Source: Sulfopaludibacter sp963815475 (lineage in GTDB: Bacteria > Acidobacteriota > Terriglobia > Bryobacterales > Bryobacteraceae). Taken from it: a stretch of 64,000 nucleotides of DNA. Positions within the stretch are counted from its first letter, which is position 1; the number at the start of each line of letters is the position of its first letter. Location: assembly GCA_963815475.1 (NCBI GenBank), contig CAWFHD010000003.1, positions 6,448,001 to 6,512,000 of the forward strand, given 5' to 3'. Positions 35,405 through 44,177 of this stretch are shown here, one piece after another. The translations under genes and the position numbers were made by a program. Under the pieces are notes generated by a model, which did no database searches, had not been told where the DNA came from, and was given only the letters and a program-made list of their open reading frames with translations.

Positions 35405-35532
35405 AAAACCCCCTCCAGATCTCAGCTATCCGGAAATTACTACCAGGATACGTCCGAACGGAGTCCGTCGGGGGTACTAATTTGTACTAGCCGAGACCCC
35501 GGGTGGCATCGAGGGCCCTGCGGTGACCTCCA

Positions 35533-37191
35533 TCAACTCAGATCGAGCGTCTGAATCACCGGCTCCGCTGCATCGAACCGCACCTCCGATGCCGCCGGAT
35601 GGCGTCGCCACGACAACGTGAGGGCGATCGCGGCCAACCCAAAGAACAGTAATCCGTAGAGCGCCCGGCCTTCCAGGGCCAACTCGAGGTCGGCCATGTG
35701 GAAACTGTAATTGGTGAAGCCGTAGAGGTAGAGAACAAAGAGAATGGACAGACTGGTCCTGCCTGGAAAATAGGAGCAGGTAAACGGAACCTTGTCGAAA
35801 GTCCAAAACATCAACTCGATCAACAGAGCTCCGGCGGCCAATTGAAAGATGCTGTGCAGTGGAACGCGCCAACCGCTCCAGACGGCCATCTCGATGGGCA
35901 GCAATAGGAACAACGCGGGCGCTAGTCCGCTGACCAGGACCCGTTTGCGGGTTACACTGCGCGCCGTCTCGGCCCATCGAGCCTCGGTGATTCGGAACAG
36001 CCAGTTCGAAGCCAGCTCGGCGGGGAATTGGAACACCGCACGGAAACCGGAGATCACGAAGAATGCGATCAGAAACGGAACGGCGCGGACGCCATCCGGT
36101 AAGAATTCGATTTTGCCGCCGTGTACTCCGATGGCGAACGTGGTGGCCAGCGACATACCGACACTCAGGTAAGTCACGAGGAATAACTGGTGCTTGCGGC
36201 TGCGCGCCAGGGTCTTGCCACTGAAATCGAAAATCGTGCGCTCCTCGGGCGATCGTACCAGACGGCTCGACCCGGCAGCGTTGCGCATGCGCGGCGGCGC
36301 ATCCTCCGATTCCAGGGTGCGGCGATAGTGCCGCGCGAAGCCAATGGTCCACGTCAATGCGAACAGCCCGACTGTGCCCGCCATCATCTGCAGCGAATAC
36401 ACTCCGAGCGAGGCGAAGAGTCCGTGTCGGTTCGGCAGAAACAAATCGTAAAGGCCCGTGAACCATACCGGCGGAAACAGCCAGAGCCACAGCGCGCGAG
36501 CTTTGACGGCGGATACCAGAAGCTGCATGTAGATGGGACAAGTGAGAATGGACAGGATCATCAGGCTCATGCCGAGCATTTGGACCCATGGCGAGATGCG
36601 CCGGAAGATAGACGGAGACGTGAGATTGATCAGCACGCCCTGCGCTGCGGAGACGCCCAGAAAGGCGAAGGCCGAGACACCAATGGTGGCGGCGAACTGC
36701 GCCGCCATCAATCGCAAGCCCATTCCGCGGAACTCCGATGTCAAGGTGACCATTAGGATCAGTAACAGGGTTGGAAAGATGTTGACGGCCGCAATCAGCA
36801 GCAGAAGGAATTTGCCCAGCGCGGTGAGTTGCGCCGCGAAGAGGTCGCGCAGTCGGATGGGGAAGGACGCGAGAATGAGAAAATCGCGCCGGTTAGGAAA
36901 GAGCATGTCCCACTCGAAGAAGGTGGCGAAGCCAATCACAGCGAATGGGTACGCCAACGAGAAGAGCCAGAGAATGTGGAGCGCGGCGTTGGGATCGGGA
37001 CCCGACTTGCGGCGCAATTCGGAAAAGCCCGCCACCATGATGTAGGCCACAACGAAGCCGCTGGTGGCCAGAAATCCCAGCACCTGGTAGATGTTGGTCT
37101 GGAAGCCGGCGCCGGGGGCCGCATCGTCGCTTTCGAAGAAGCGGTCTTGAAACAGCTTGAGGAGAAGCCGGAACGGCGGCTGGTCTTTCAA
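35533..37191 (-). CDS. ABC exporter membrane protein
   Basis: A 552-residue polytopic protein with many hydrophobic segments (VLGFLATSGFVVAYIMVAGF, FLLLLIAAVNIFPTLLLILMVTL, GTVGLFALTWTIGFA, FLLLPIEMAVWSGW and others). It lies 9 bp after the ATPase gene on the same strand and is last in the order padR, small membrane protein, ATPase, permease. Only 12 or so TMs and a soluble middle section (residues ~290-340) can be read; no substrate motif is visible. It resembles in layout the permease at 15982, although sequence similarity is low. Confidence 0.82.
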   Translation of the reverse strand: MKDQPPFRLLLKLFQDRFFESDDAAPGAGFQTNIYQVLGFLATSGFVVAYIMVAGFSELRRKSGPDPNAALHILWLFSLAYPFAVIGFATFFEWDMLFPNRRDFLILASFPIRLRDLFAAQLTALGKFLLLLIAAVNIFPTLLLILMVTLTSEFRGMGLRLMAAQFAATIGVSAFAFLGVSAAQGVLINLTSPSIFRRISPWVQMLGMSLMILSILTCPIYMQLLVSAVKARALWLWLFPPVWFTGLYDLFLPNRHGLFASLGVYSLQMMAGTVGLFALTWTIGFARHYRRTLESEDAPPRMRNAAGSSRLVRSPEERTIFDFSGKTLARSRKHQLFLVTYLSVGMSLATTFAIGVHGGKIEFLPDGVRAVPFLIAFFVISGFRAVFQFPAELASNWLFRITEARWAETARSVTRKRVLVSGLAPALFLLLPIEMAVWSGWRVPLHSIFQLAAGALLIELMFWTFDKVPFTCSYFPGRTSLSILFVLYLYGFTNYSFHMADLELALEGRALYGLLFFGLAAIALTLSWRRHPAASEVRFDAAEPVIQTLDLS

Positions 37192-37200
37192 TTTGCCTCC

Positions 37201-37965
37201 TTACCAGGTCATGACGGATGCGATCTCTTGTGCGCGCGACTCCATGTCGTGCTGCTCCACCAGCTGCGTGAAAATCTCTTCCAGGTTGGGGAGATGCATC
37301 AGGTCGCGCAGGCGGCTGACCGAATCGTCGGCCACCACGCGGCCTTTGTAGATCACGACAATGTGCTCGCAGACCTTCTCCACCAGTTCGAGCACGTGGG
37401 AAATATAAAGGATGACCTTGCCGCGCGCCGCCAGTGTGTGTAGCAAGTGGCGGAATAGCAAAGCGTTCGCGATGTCCAGCCCGGATTGTGCTTCGTCAAA
37501 GATGAGCACATCGGGATCGTGCAGCAAAGCGGCGGCGAGCAGAACGCGCTGCTTCATGCCTTTCGAATACGCGGAGATGGGCGCCCATCGCGCCTCACGC
37601 AGCGACAACAGTTCGAGCAGGTCGTTGGCCTTCTGGCGGACCCGTTCGGCGGGAAGGCCGCGCAATCCGCCGGCAAGCTGCAGGTATTCCAGGCCGGTCA
37701 GATACCCGTAGAGGTTCGGCTCTTCGGGGACGTAACCCAGGCGTTGCTTGAAACCGCTCGCGTCGTCGCGAATGTTCCGGCCGTTAAACAGAATCTGGCC
37801 TTCGGTGGGATGCAGAAGGCCCGTCATCATTTTGACGGTGGTGGATTTGCCGGAACCGTTGGGTCCCAGATAGCCGGTGATTTCGCCGGGACGAATGGCA
37901 AAATTCACGTGGTCAACCACCACGTTGCCGCGGAACCGCTTGGTCAGGTCGCGCACTTCGAGCAT
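37201..37965 (-). CDS. ABC transporter ATP-binding protein
   Basis: A 254-residue ATPase from the ATG at 37965, which starts LEVRDLTKRFRGNVVVDHVNF. Walker A GPNGSGKST, Q-loop LGYVPEEPNLYGYLTG, signature YSKGMKQRVLLAAALLHDP, Walker B VLIFDEAQSGLD (Ala-Gln replaces the common Pro-x) and H-loop ISHVLE are all present. The start at the conserved Met lies 2 bp after the preceding gene's stop. It energises the membrane protein at 35533. Exporter of unknown substrate. Confidence 0.93.
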   Translation of the reverse strand: MLEVRDLTKRFRGNVVVDHVNFAIRPGEITGYLGPNGSGKSTTVKMMTGLLHPTEGQILFNGRNIRDDASGFKQRLGYVPEEPNLYGYLTGLEYLQLAGGLRGLPAERVRQKANDLLELLSLREARWAPISAYSKGMKQRVLLAAALLHDPDVLIFDEAQSGLDIANALLFRHLLHTLAARGKVILYISHVLELVEKVCEHIVVIYKGRVVADDSVSRLRDLMHLPNLEEIFTQLVEQHDMESRAQEIASVMTW

Positions 37966-37967
37966 GG

Positions 37968-38423
37968 TTAGCGCTCCCGGTCCGGCGGATCGCAAAGCCC
38001 CAGCGAGAGAGTTTCGCTGCCGTGGCAAATCCAAACGGCGCCCAAGCCAATCGCCGGGGTGATGAAACTGAGCAGCGGAAAAGCGGGCATGATGGCGTGA
38101 AAGAAAGTTGGCACCGAAGAATGTGCGTGCAGCGCCATTATTATTTCGAAGGATATGGCGCCAAGGGTGAAAGCTAACAACAGAGCCGGAACCAGGACCG
38201 CCGGGCTCGCAATATGGGCGGGCAGAGCCAAGCGCAGTACTTCTGCAAAAGCGTACCGCCAGATGCGGAAAACGCCGCGAACTCCCGCATCGCGCCGCGC
38301 CGATTCCATGTCGTCGTGGAATGCCAGGAGCATCTCCGCCCCATAGTCGCGGCGAAGATCGTTCGGGTATAGCAGGAGAAGGCGCCTATACAGGCACGCG
38401 CTCCAATCGGCAAAATTGGTCAT
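37968..38423 (-). CDS. Small membrane protein of the PadR-ABC operon
   Basis: A 151-residue protein. The N-terminal motif YRRLLLLYPNDLRRDYGAEMLLAFHDDMESAR resembles the cytoplasmic prefix of ADOP permeases and of small proteins that accompany PadR in Acidobacteria. Two or three hydrophobic segments follow (VLVPALLLAFTLGAISFEIIMAL, LLSFITPAIGLGAVWI). It overlaps padR by 4 nt and precedes the ATPase by 2 bp. Function unknown; a regulatory or assembly role for the exporter is a guess. Confidence 0.8.
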   Translation of the reverse strand: MTNFADWSACLYRRLLLLYPNDLRRDYGAEMLLAFHDDMESARRDAGVRGVFRIWRYAFAEVLRLALPAHIASPAVLVPALLLAFTLGAISFEIIMALHAHSSVPTFFHAIMPAFPLLSFITPAIGLGAVWICHGSETLSLGLCDPPDRER

Positions 38424-38761
38424 GATTCCGACTCCCTTGTTCGCAATCGCATGGATTTCGACTTGCGCACCAGCGCCTCCATCCGTTCCATTTCCTGATG
38501 CAGAGCCGATTTCCCCTGTTTGGTTAAGCGGTAATACCGGCGGCGGCTGTCGCCGTCTTCCGGCCCATCCACTTCTTCAATCCAGTGCGAATCCAGCAGG
38601 CGCTGGACACTGGTATAAAGTGTGGCCGGACCCATCCGAAACCGGTTGTCCGAGAGTTTGCGCGCCTCCTGCATGATGGCGTATCCGTGCTTCTCGCCGG
38701 TGGCGAGAGCGAAGAGGATGAAGAATGTTGCAGGAGGAAGCGGTAGATCCGATCGCGGCAT
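38420..38761 (-). CDS. PadR-family transcriptional regulator (second of two)
   Basis: A 113-residue winged-helix protein: PPATFFILFALATGEKHGYAIMQEARKLSDNRFRMGPATLYTSVQRLLDSHWIEEV, wing DSRRRYYRLTKQGKSAL and a C-terminal dimerisation helix. It heads an operon of four genes (regulator, small membrane protein, ATPase, membrane protein). Its promoter carries the same palindrome as the first PadR gene, fitting autorepression released by an unknown compound that the exporter may remove. Confidence 0.92.
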   Translation of the reverse strand: MPRSDLPLPPATFFILFALATGEKHGYAIMQEARKLSDNRFRMGPATLYTSVQRLLDSHWIEEVDGPEDGDSRRRYYRLTKQGKSALHQEMERMEALVRKSKSMRLRTRESES

Positions 38762-38772
38762 GATCAGCTATT

Positions 38773-38801
38773 GATATATCATGCATGGATATAGCTGTCA
38801 A
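38773..38801 (-). promoter_or_regulatory. padR (38761) promoter with palindromic operator
   Basis: TTGACA (38796-38801) and TATATC (38773-38778) are 17 bp apart on the minus strand. ATATCATGCATGGATAT (38776-38792), an ATATC-N7-GATAT inverted repeat, fills the spacer and overlaps the -10. Confidence 0.78.
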
Positions 38802-38841
38802 GAGCGGACCGAAGTTCAGTGCTTGAAAGCGATCAGATCGC

Positions 38842-41502
38842 CTAGTCCGAGCGCAGCATGGCGAAGGGGTCGAGCCTCACTGCGCGGATCACCGGCGGCA
38901 CTGCGGCCAGCACGGCCGCCGCCAGAATCGCCAGTGACGGAAGCGCGAGCATCAACGGGTCGGTGGCCTTCACACCGTAAAACAGCGTCTCTATGAATCT
39001 CACCGATGCCATGCCCAATCCGAGCCCAGCCACAGCGCCAGTCGCCACCATGGCGAAGACCTCTGCCGTGACGCGGCGCGCGATGTCGCCGGCCTGCGCG
39101 CCCACGGCCATCCTGATCCCGATCTCGCGCCGCCGCTGTAGCACCGAGTAGTCGAGCACGCCATAGAGCCCCACGCCCGCCAGCAGTAGCGCGACTATTG
39201 CGAAGAAGACGCCGAGCATCGCCAGCAGCCTCTCGCGGACCGTGTGCTGCAGAATCAGCTCCTGCTGGCTGCTGATGTTAGCGGCGCGGAAACCCGGGCG
39301 CGCCAACGCGACCTCCCGCCGCAGAACGGACGCAAGGCTGAGCGGATCTGCAGCGGTGGTTCGCACCAGAAACGTTGCGTGGTTCAAGGGCTGCGGCGCT
39401 CCTTTGGCGTCGAGCGAATAGAGCGGTACGTAGATGGTTGGAGTGAGGGGCTCGCGCATGTTGCGGTAGCGCGCATCGGCGACTACGCCGACGATCTGCA
39501 TGCGGATCCTCCGCGATGAATCGGCTTTCTCGAACCACTTCCCCACCGGATTCTCGCCGCCGAAATAGTGCTTTACGAACGTCTGGTTTACGATCGCTGC
39601 GCCGGGATACGTCTCGCCGGCGCGAAAATCCCTACCGCCGATAAGAGGGATCTTCATAATGTCGCTCCACCCCGGCGAGACTCCGAGAAAGTAGTCCAAG
39701 TCCTCGCTGGCAGCGCCGCCATTAATAGCAACGAAGCCGTTCCAGCCATTACCGCTGAGGAGAGGCCATCCAGCCAGCGCTACCTTTTCGACGCCCGGGA
39801 CATCGCGCAGATGTTCGCCCACCTGGTCCCAATAAGCTGCTGGCTGCGGATGGTCTGAGACGGTGTCCAACGCCAGAAGCCGCTCCGCCGAAAATCCTGT
39901 GGATTGGTTGGCCAGGCGGTCGAAACTGGCAGTGAACAAGCCGGCCACGAAGTGCACCAGAAAACAGAATGCCACCTGTACTGCGATTAGCACTCGCACC
40001 TGGCGTCGCCTAGATAACGGATCGTCGCCACCTTTGAGTGCGCTCACCGGCCTGACGGCGGAAGCTCGCAATGCCGGCGCCAGGCCGAATAGAAATGTTA
40101 CGGCGAGAGTCAGAGCCAAGCCGAATCCCAGCACTCGCCAGTCCGCAGGCAGCATGAGGCGCGCCGGATTGGACGGCGGATTGATCATGCGCACCACGAA
40201 GGGAGCGGCCCACCACGCGAACCATCCGCCGATTGCCGCCGCCAGGGATGCCAGCCAGGCGCTCTCGACTAGCACCAGTTGTACCAGCCGCAATCGTCCT
40301 GCTCCGATCGAGACGCGCAAGGCCATCTCTCTGGCGCGCGCCGCCGCCTGCGCCGTCATCAGATTCGCGACATTGGCACAGGCAATCAGCAGCACTAGCG
40401 CGACCAGCACTCCGAGCGCCGCCAGCGACAGCCGGTTGTTCTTCTGCATCTCGGAAAGGCCCGAACCGGCCGGCTCCAGCGACAGCCTCTCGCTGAGGAA
40501 TCGACTGCGCCACAAGGCGGGCGCGTTCGCCAGTTCCTTAACGCGCTGCTGATGCACGGCGCGGAAGACTGCGTACAGTTTTTCGCCAATCGGATCGGCT
40601 GCCGCGGAAGGTTTCAGAACGGCGAAGGCACGGAACCACGCGCTGTCCGGATGGCTGATCCCGAACGCATTCATCATGGTGGGTAGAAAGATATCGGTCA
40701 CCGTGCCGGGTTCGGTGCCCGTGAAGGGTTCCTCCGCCACGCCCACAATCTCATAGGGAGACACGTCAGCGCCCAGGCGGAAGCTGCGGCCAATCGCCTT
40801 CGGATCGCGACCGAAGCGGCGCGTCCAGTAGTCGTATGAAATCACGGCGTAAGGATGGCCTCCCGGCTTGACGTCGTCGTTGGCGTCTATTAAGCGGCCC
40901 GCCGCCGGCCTCAGTCCAAATGCGCCGAACATCGAGCCCGAGACGTACTGCAGGTGCGCCTGCTCGATCTCCTGGTCGGAACCGTAAGTCAGGTCGACCC
41001 GATCCATGTAAGATATCGCGAGCAACTCGGCCTGCTCTTTCACCGCCGCGCTCATCTGACGGAACAGCGGATACTCGTAGCTGTCGCCGGCTCGCGGTTT
41101 GCCGTCTGGACCGATGCCGTAACGGATCAGCGCGTAGAGACGGTCGGGAGTCCGAATGGGCAACGGACGCAGCAGCAGCGCGTCGATCAGGCGGAACGCA
41201 GAGGTACAGGCGCCGATTGCCAGGGCCAATGACAGGATGGCCGCAGCCGAAGTCACCGGGCGCTTCCGGAGTTGCCGCCAACCGAACACTGCATCGGCGC
41301 ACAGCGAATCGAGCCACACCGCGAGACGGATGTCGCGGCTCTCTTCGCGACGCAGCAGCTCGGAGCCGAATGCCCGGCGCGCCTCGACGGCATCGCGACC
41401 TTGCGCCACGGCCTCCTCAATGTGCGACTGCAGCTCTTCGTCGATGTCGCGGCTCAAAGCATCGCCGCGAAACACATTCCGGATGCGCGACCACAAAGAC
41501 AT
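38842..41502 (-). CDS. ADOP-type ABC permease, 886 aa
   Basis: A prefix (DALSRDIDEELQSHIEEAVAQGRDAVEARRAFG) is followed by ADAVFGWRQLRKRPVTSAAAILSLALAIGACTSAFRLIDALLL, the first MacB core, FtsX helices (VLVALVLLIACANVANLMTAQAAARAREMALRVSIGAG), a second core and terminal helices to IRAVRLDPFAMLRSD. No regulator or ATPase is adjacent; it starts at ATG 41502 with GGAGGA upstream. An extended -10 flanked by 9-bp inverted repeats lies at 41521-41554. Substrate unknown. Confidence 0.9.
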   Translation of the reverse strand: MSLWSRIRNVFRGDALSRDIDEELQSHIEEAVAQGRDAVEARRAFGSELLRREESRDIRLAVWLDSLCADAVFGWRQLRKRPVTSAAAILSLALAIGACTSAFRLIDALLLRPLPIRTPDRLYALIRYGIGPDGKPRAGDSYEYPLFRQMSAAVKEQAELLAISYMDRVDLTYGSDQEIEQAHLQYVSGSMFGAFGLRPAAGRLIDANDDVKPGGHPYAVISYDYWTRRFGRDPKAIGRSFRLGADVSPYEIVGVAEEPFTGTEPGTVTDIFLPTMMNAFGISHPDSAWFRAFAVLKPSAAADPIGEKLYAVFRAVHQQRVKELANAPALWRSRFLSERLSLEPAGSGLSEMQKNNRLSLAALGVLVALVLLIACANVANLMTAQAAARAREMALRVSIGAGRLRLVQLVLVESAWLASLAAAIGGWFAWWAAPFVVRMINPPSNPARLMLPADWRVLGFGLALTLAVTFLFGLAPALRASAVRPVSALKGGDDPLSRRRQVRVLIAVQVAFCFLVHFVAGLFTASFDRLANQSTGFSAERLLALDTVSDHPQPAAYWDQVGEHLRDVPGVEKVALAGWPLLSGNGWNGFVAINGGAASEDLDYFLGVSPGWSDIMKIPLIGGRDFRAGETYPGAAIVNQTFVKHYFGGENPVGKWFEKADSSRRIRMQIVGVVADARYRNMREPLTPTIYVPLYSLDAKGAPQPLNHATFLVRTTAADPLSLASVLRREVALARPGFRAANISSQQELILQHTVRERLLAMLGVFFAIVALLLAGVGLYGVLDYSVLQRRREIGIRMAVGAQAGDIARRVTAEVFAMVATGAVAGLGLGMASVRFIETLFYGVKATDPLMLALPSLAILAAAVLAAVPPVIRAVRLDPFAMLRSD

Positions 41503-41520
41503 GGCTCTCAGTCCTCCGAA

Positions 41521-41554
41521 TACTCAGACATCATAATACCAAGACGTCTGAGTA
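41521..41554 (-). promoter_or_regulatory. Operator-promoter of the 886-aa ADOP permease
   Basis: Perfect 9-bp arms TACTCAGAC (41521-41529) and GTCTGAGTA (41546-41554) flank a 16-bp centre. On the minus strand the centre contains TGG-TATTAT, an extended -10 (hexamer 41533-41538). The symmetrical layout suggests a dimeric repressor, but no regulator gene lies next to it and the arms differ from the PadR sites. Confidence 0.55.
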
Positions 41555-41674
41555 CGGAAAGGGATAGCCTCAAGGCCTGTCCAACCGACACTCGCAGTCG
41601 GAAAGTCGGTAGCGTTACAATTCAAAAGTTCTTAATAAAATCGCCGAACCGATTTTCGAGAAAGTGCGTCTTAG

Positions 41675-42415
41675 ATGGAAATGCGCCCGACCTTGCTGAT
41701 GTTTCTCGCCCTCTTCTGCGCCGCCGCGCAGAATGAAGCTCCGCCGGTCTTCGATTCCGCCTCGATCAAACCCAATCACAGCGGCAGCGGTTCCTCGTCG
41801 AGCCACACCCGACCCGCCAACGTGGAGATGATCAACTACTCTCTGTTTCAAGTGCTCACCCACGCTTACCAACTCAAGGACTACCAGATACAAGCGCCGG
41901 ACTGGATGTCGTCAGAGCGTTTCGACATCCTGGCCAAAGCGCCTTTCGGAACGCCGGAAAAGGCCCTGCCGGCGATGCTGCAAACCTTGCTGGCCGAGCG
42001 ATTCATGCTGGTAGCCCACCGCGAGACCAAAGAGTTTCCGGTTTACGGCATGGTGGTGGCCAAGGGCGGCTTCAAACTGCAGGCTGTGGAAGCGGGCGGG
42101 GGAGGTATGAACTCCAACAGCGACGACATGGGAGGGCAACTGAAGGCCACTAAAACCACTATGGAGCGCATGGCTCAGTGGCTTTCCCGCCAGGTGGACC
42201 GGCCGGTGATCGACATGACCGGAATCCAGGGCTCTTTCGATTTCGAACTGAAGTTTTCAAAAGACAATGCCAAAGCCGAATCGGACAACACGCCCCACTA
42301 CCCCATAGTGACCCTGGCGATCCAGGAGCAGTTAGGCCTGCGCCTGGAAAAGCGGACCGCCCCCATCGAAATCCTGATCGTCGACCGGGCGGAGAAAGTG
42401 CCGGTGGAAAATTGA
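41675..42415 (+). CDS. TIGR03435-family exported protein
   Basis: A 246-residue stand-alone member. Signal peptide MEMRPTLLMFLALFCAAAQ, then the family sequence FDSASIKPNHSGSG, YSLFQVLTHAYQLKDYQIQAPDWM, LQTLLAERFMLVAHRETKEFPVYGMVVAKGG, RPVIDMTGIQGSFDFELKFSKD and the C-terminal QLGLRLEKRTAPIEILIVDRAEKVP. This is the same module that forms the C-terminal half of the M56 protein at 24002 and that survives as a remnant at 708. Activity is unknown. It stands alone between the ADOP gene (divergent) and the MBL-fold gene (convergent). Confidence 0.93.
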   Translation: MEMRPTLLMFLALFCAAAQNEAPPVFDSASIKPNHSGSGSSSSHTRPANVEMINYSLFQVLTHAYQLKDYQIQAPDWMSSERFDILAKAPFGTPEKALPAMLQTLLAERFMLVAHRETKEFPVYGMVVAKGGFKLQAVEAGGGGMNSNSDDMGGQLKATKTTMERMAQWLSRQVDRPVIDMTGIQGSFDFELKFSKDNAKAESDNTPHYPIVTLAIQEQLGLRLEKRTAPIEILIVDRAEKVPVEN

Positions 42416-42427
42416 GAAGGCAGATCT

Positions 42428-43417
42428 CTAATAGTCCTTCTTAAACCCCGTCCGCAGATTCGTCACGCTAAACCTCCCGTCTGCCTGCACCGACACCTTA
42501 ATCGCCTTTCCTTCGCATTGCGCGTCCATGTTGGCGATCATGTTTTCGGGTGCGTTTTTATCCTTCGCGGCGGGGGAGTAGTGGAGTTGCCACAGATCCT
42601 CAAAGCCCGGCGAGCTTTTCAGGATGTCGAAAACCTGAGGCTCTCCGCCTTTGCGGGGGCCATTGTTCATGATGGCGACTTTGGGGCTGAGCGAGTGCAC
42701 CAGCACTTCACTGTTCGACTGCTTGAAGCCGTGGTGGCTCACCATGAAGAGATCCACCGCGCCAACGGGGTTGGCAGGACACATCAGGTCGTACTCGATG
42801 GCTCCCAGGAGATCGCCGAAATCGGCCATGCGAAACTTACCATATTCCAATAGGATGCCGATGGAGCCTGCGTTGTCGTCTTTGTCGGTGTAGGTGGGCC
42901 GTGTGACTCCGGCGCATAGCGGATTGGGCTTGGCTTCGGGCTTATGGAGCGCCTGGCCGCCGGCTGTGAGCACCGTGATCTTCACCCCTTTGAGGGGGAC
43001 GGTGTCCCCCGGTTTCACGGAAATGCGCGGCCGTCCCTTGATGTTTTGGACGTAGTTCGGGAAATGCGTGGAGCGGTCGGGATCGCCCGCCGTCGCATAA
43101 AGTTCGCCGTGGTCCACGAAAGTCTTGACCGGTATGCGGGCATCGACGCGGGGGATATTGCCGGCATGGTCCGTGTCATAGTGCGTCGGCATCATGAAAT
43201 CAAACGATTTAATACCAAGTGACTGCGCCAACGACACAATTCGGTTGGTGTCGCGATCATCCGGAGTGGGATAGCCGGCGTCGATCAGGAAGGTCTGGCC
43301 GGAGGGGGAGACGATCAACAGGGCCTTGCCGCCCTCGGTATCGATGGCGTAAAGGTCGAGATTGGCGGCAACTGCAGGGGTTAGCAGCGCCAGGAGGAGC
43401 ACAAATTGGCGAAACAT
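42428..43417 (-). CDS. MBL-fold metallo-hydrolase (ComEC/Rec2-like), exported
   Basis: A 329-residue protein from the ATG at 43417 (an earlier in-frame ATG at 43432 is possible); signal peptide MFRQFVLLLALLTPAVAA. The ComEC-C/Rec2-like metallo-beta-lactamase core shows DTEGGKALLIVSPSGQTFLIDAGYP, the metal motif in MPTHYDTDHAGNIP (THxxxDH), NAGSIGILLEYGKFRMADFGDL and MVSHHGFKQSNSEVLVHSL. Likely a periplasmic phosphodiesterase or other hydrolase, with no transport domain. Substrate unknown. It converges with the TIGR03435 gene with 12 bp between. Confidence 0.87.
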   Translation of the reverse strand: MFRQFVLLLALLTPAVAANLDLYAIDTEGGKALLIVSPSGQTFLIDAGYPTPDDRDTNRIVSLAQSLGIKSFDFMMPTHYDTDHAGNIPRVDARIPVKTFVDHGELYATAGDPDRSTHFPNYVQNIKGRPRISVKPGDTVPLKGVKITVLTAGGQALHKPEAKPNPLCAGVTRPTYTDKDDNAGSIGILLEYGKFRMADFGDLLGAIEYDLMCPANPVGAVDLFMVSHHGFKQSNSEVLVHSLSPKVAIMNNGPRKGGEPQVFDILKSSPGFEDLWQLHYSPAAKDKNAPENMIANMDAQCEGKAIKVSVQADGRFSVTNLRTGFKKDY

Positions 43418-43575
43418 TTCATTCCAAAGCATATCAGCTAAACCCCATGCGTCAGAAATCCCCTAATCGCTAACCCACGCGTTAGGAGGCGCCGCACCCC
43501 CGCGCGGGGGGAACGTTGCTACGCCCTCATAAGACCATTTGTATTACTCAGTGAATTCCGATACCTTTCATTCAG

Positions 43576-43686
43576 ATGGCACACAAGAGAGTCTGTCAAA
43601 CCTGCAAGAACAAGGGTTGCGTGGCACGCTGCCGCTTCAACCTCCCCGCGCCTGCTCCGCGCGTGATCCAAATCGAGAAGACATAA
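43576..43686 (+). CDS. 36-residue Cys-rich small protein (unknown)
   Basis: Starts at ATG 43576 and ends at TAA 43684-43686. Reads MAHKRVCQTCKNKGCVARC and then a Pro-rich tail ending IEKT. Four Cys (7, 10, 15, 19: CxxC-x4-C-x3-C) could bind zinc or an iron-sulfur unit. A TACCTT hexamer lies 8 nt before the ATG. The next gene starts 5 nt after the stop and another follows directly, so these may form a small operon. Coding status rests on the Cys spacing and the tight spacing to its neighbours, not on similarity. Confidence 0.5.
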   Translation: MAHKRVCQTCKNKGCVARCRFNLPAPAPRVIQIEKT

Positions 43687-43691
43687 CGCAA

Positions 43692-43955
43692 ATGACTAAC
43701 CTCGTCCAAATCCGCCAACGCTACCGGGCCAACTGGAACCACCTGACCTTTTTGGTGGAATCCGAAGATCGGCAGTGGACCCTGCGGGTGCAGGACGAGT
43801 GCAGCGACCGTCTGCTGTATGCCGCCGGCCGGTCCAATCGGACAGCGGCCCAGACCGCTGGACTTGAATTCGCGATGCTGGGCGGCACGGTGGCAGAGCA
43901 GCAAGCCAGTCCCGAGGCGTTGGCCCGGGCACTTTACTGGCAGGAGTATTGGTAA
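43692..43955 (+). CDS. 87-residue small protein (unknown)
   Basis: ATG at 43692, stop at 43953-43955. Reads MTNLVQIRQRYRANWNHLTFLVESEDRQWTLRVQDEC with alternating strand-like residues, then a more helical half (RTAAQTAGLEFAML, SPEALARALYWQEYW). No family is recognised and no membrane segment is seen. The stop codon is directly followed by the ATG of the next small gene, indicating coupling. Confidence 0.65.
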   Translation: MTNLVQIRQRYRANWNHLTFLVESEDRQWTLRVQDECSDRLLYAAGRSNRTAAQTAGLEFAMLGGTVAEQQASPEALARALYWQEYW

Positions 43956-44156
43956 ATGCCGGCGCTAGCACAACGCCGGCCGGCGCGGCAAAATCCTTTG
44001 GACATTGGGGCCGCGCGAGAGTTGCTTTACGGTTCATTCCAGATCTGGCTGTGGAGCCGCGGCTTCGGCACCATGGAAGAGATCGACTCCGAATTGCGCA
44101 GCGGCGGGTTGAAACAAAACTTTCGCGACTGGCTGCGAACACGATCGAGCCGGTAA
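43956..44156 (+). CDS. 66-residue small protein (unknown)
   Basis: ATG 43956 abuts the stop of the previous gene. Basic N-terminus (MPALAQRRPARQNPLDIG), then ARELLYGSFQIWLWSRGFGTMEEIDSELRSGGL with one amphipathic helix and a basic end (FRDWLRTRSSR). No family recognised. Probably translated together with the preceding small gene. Confidence 0.6.
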   Translation: MPALAQRRPARQNPLDIGAARELLYGSFQIWLWSRGFGTMEEIDSELRSGGLKQNFRDWLRTRSSR

Positions 44157-44177
44157 GACTAAGCCCTCACCGAACAC

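Noticed and set aside
43497..43510. CCCCCGCGCGGGGG as a terminator
   Set aside because: The loop is only four bases with no T run on either strand, and it lies upstream rather than downstream of the nearest gene.
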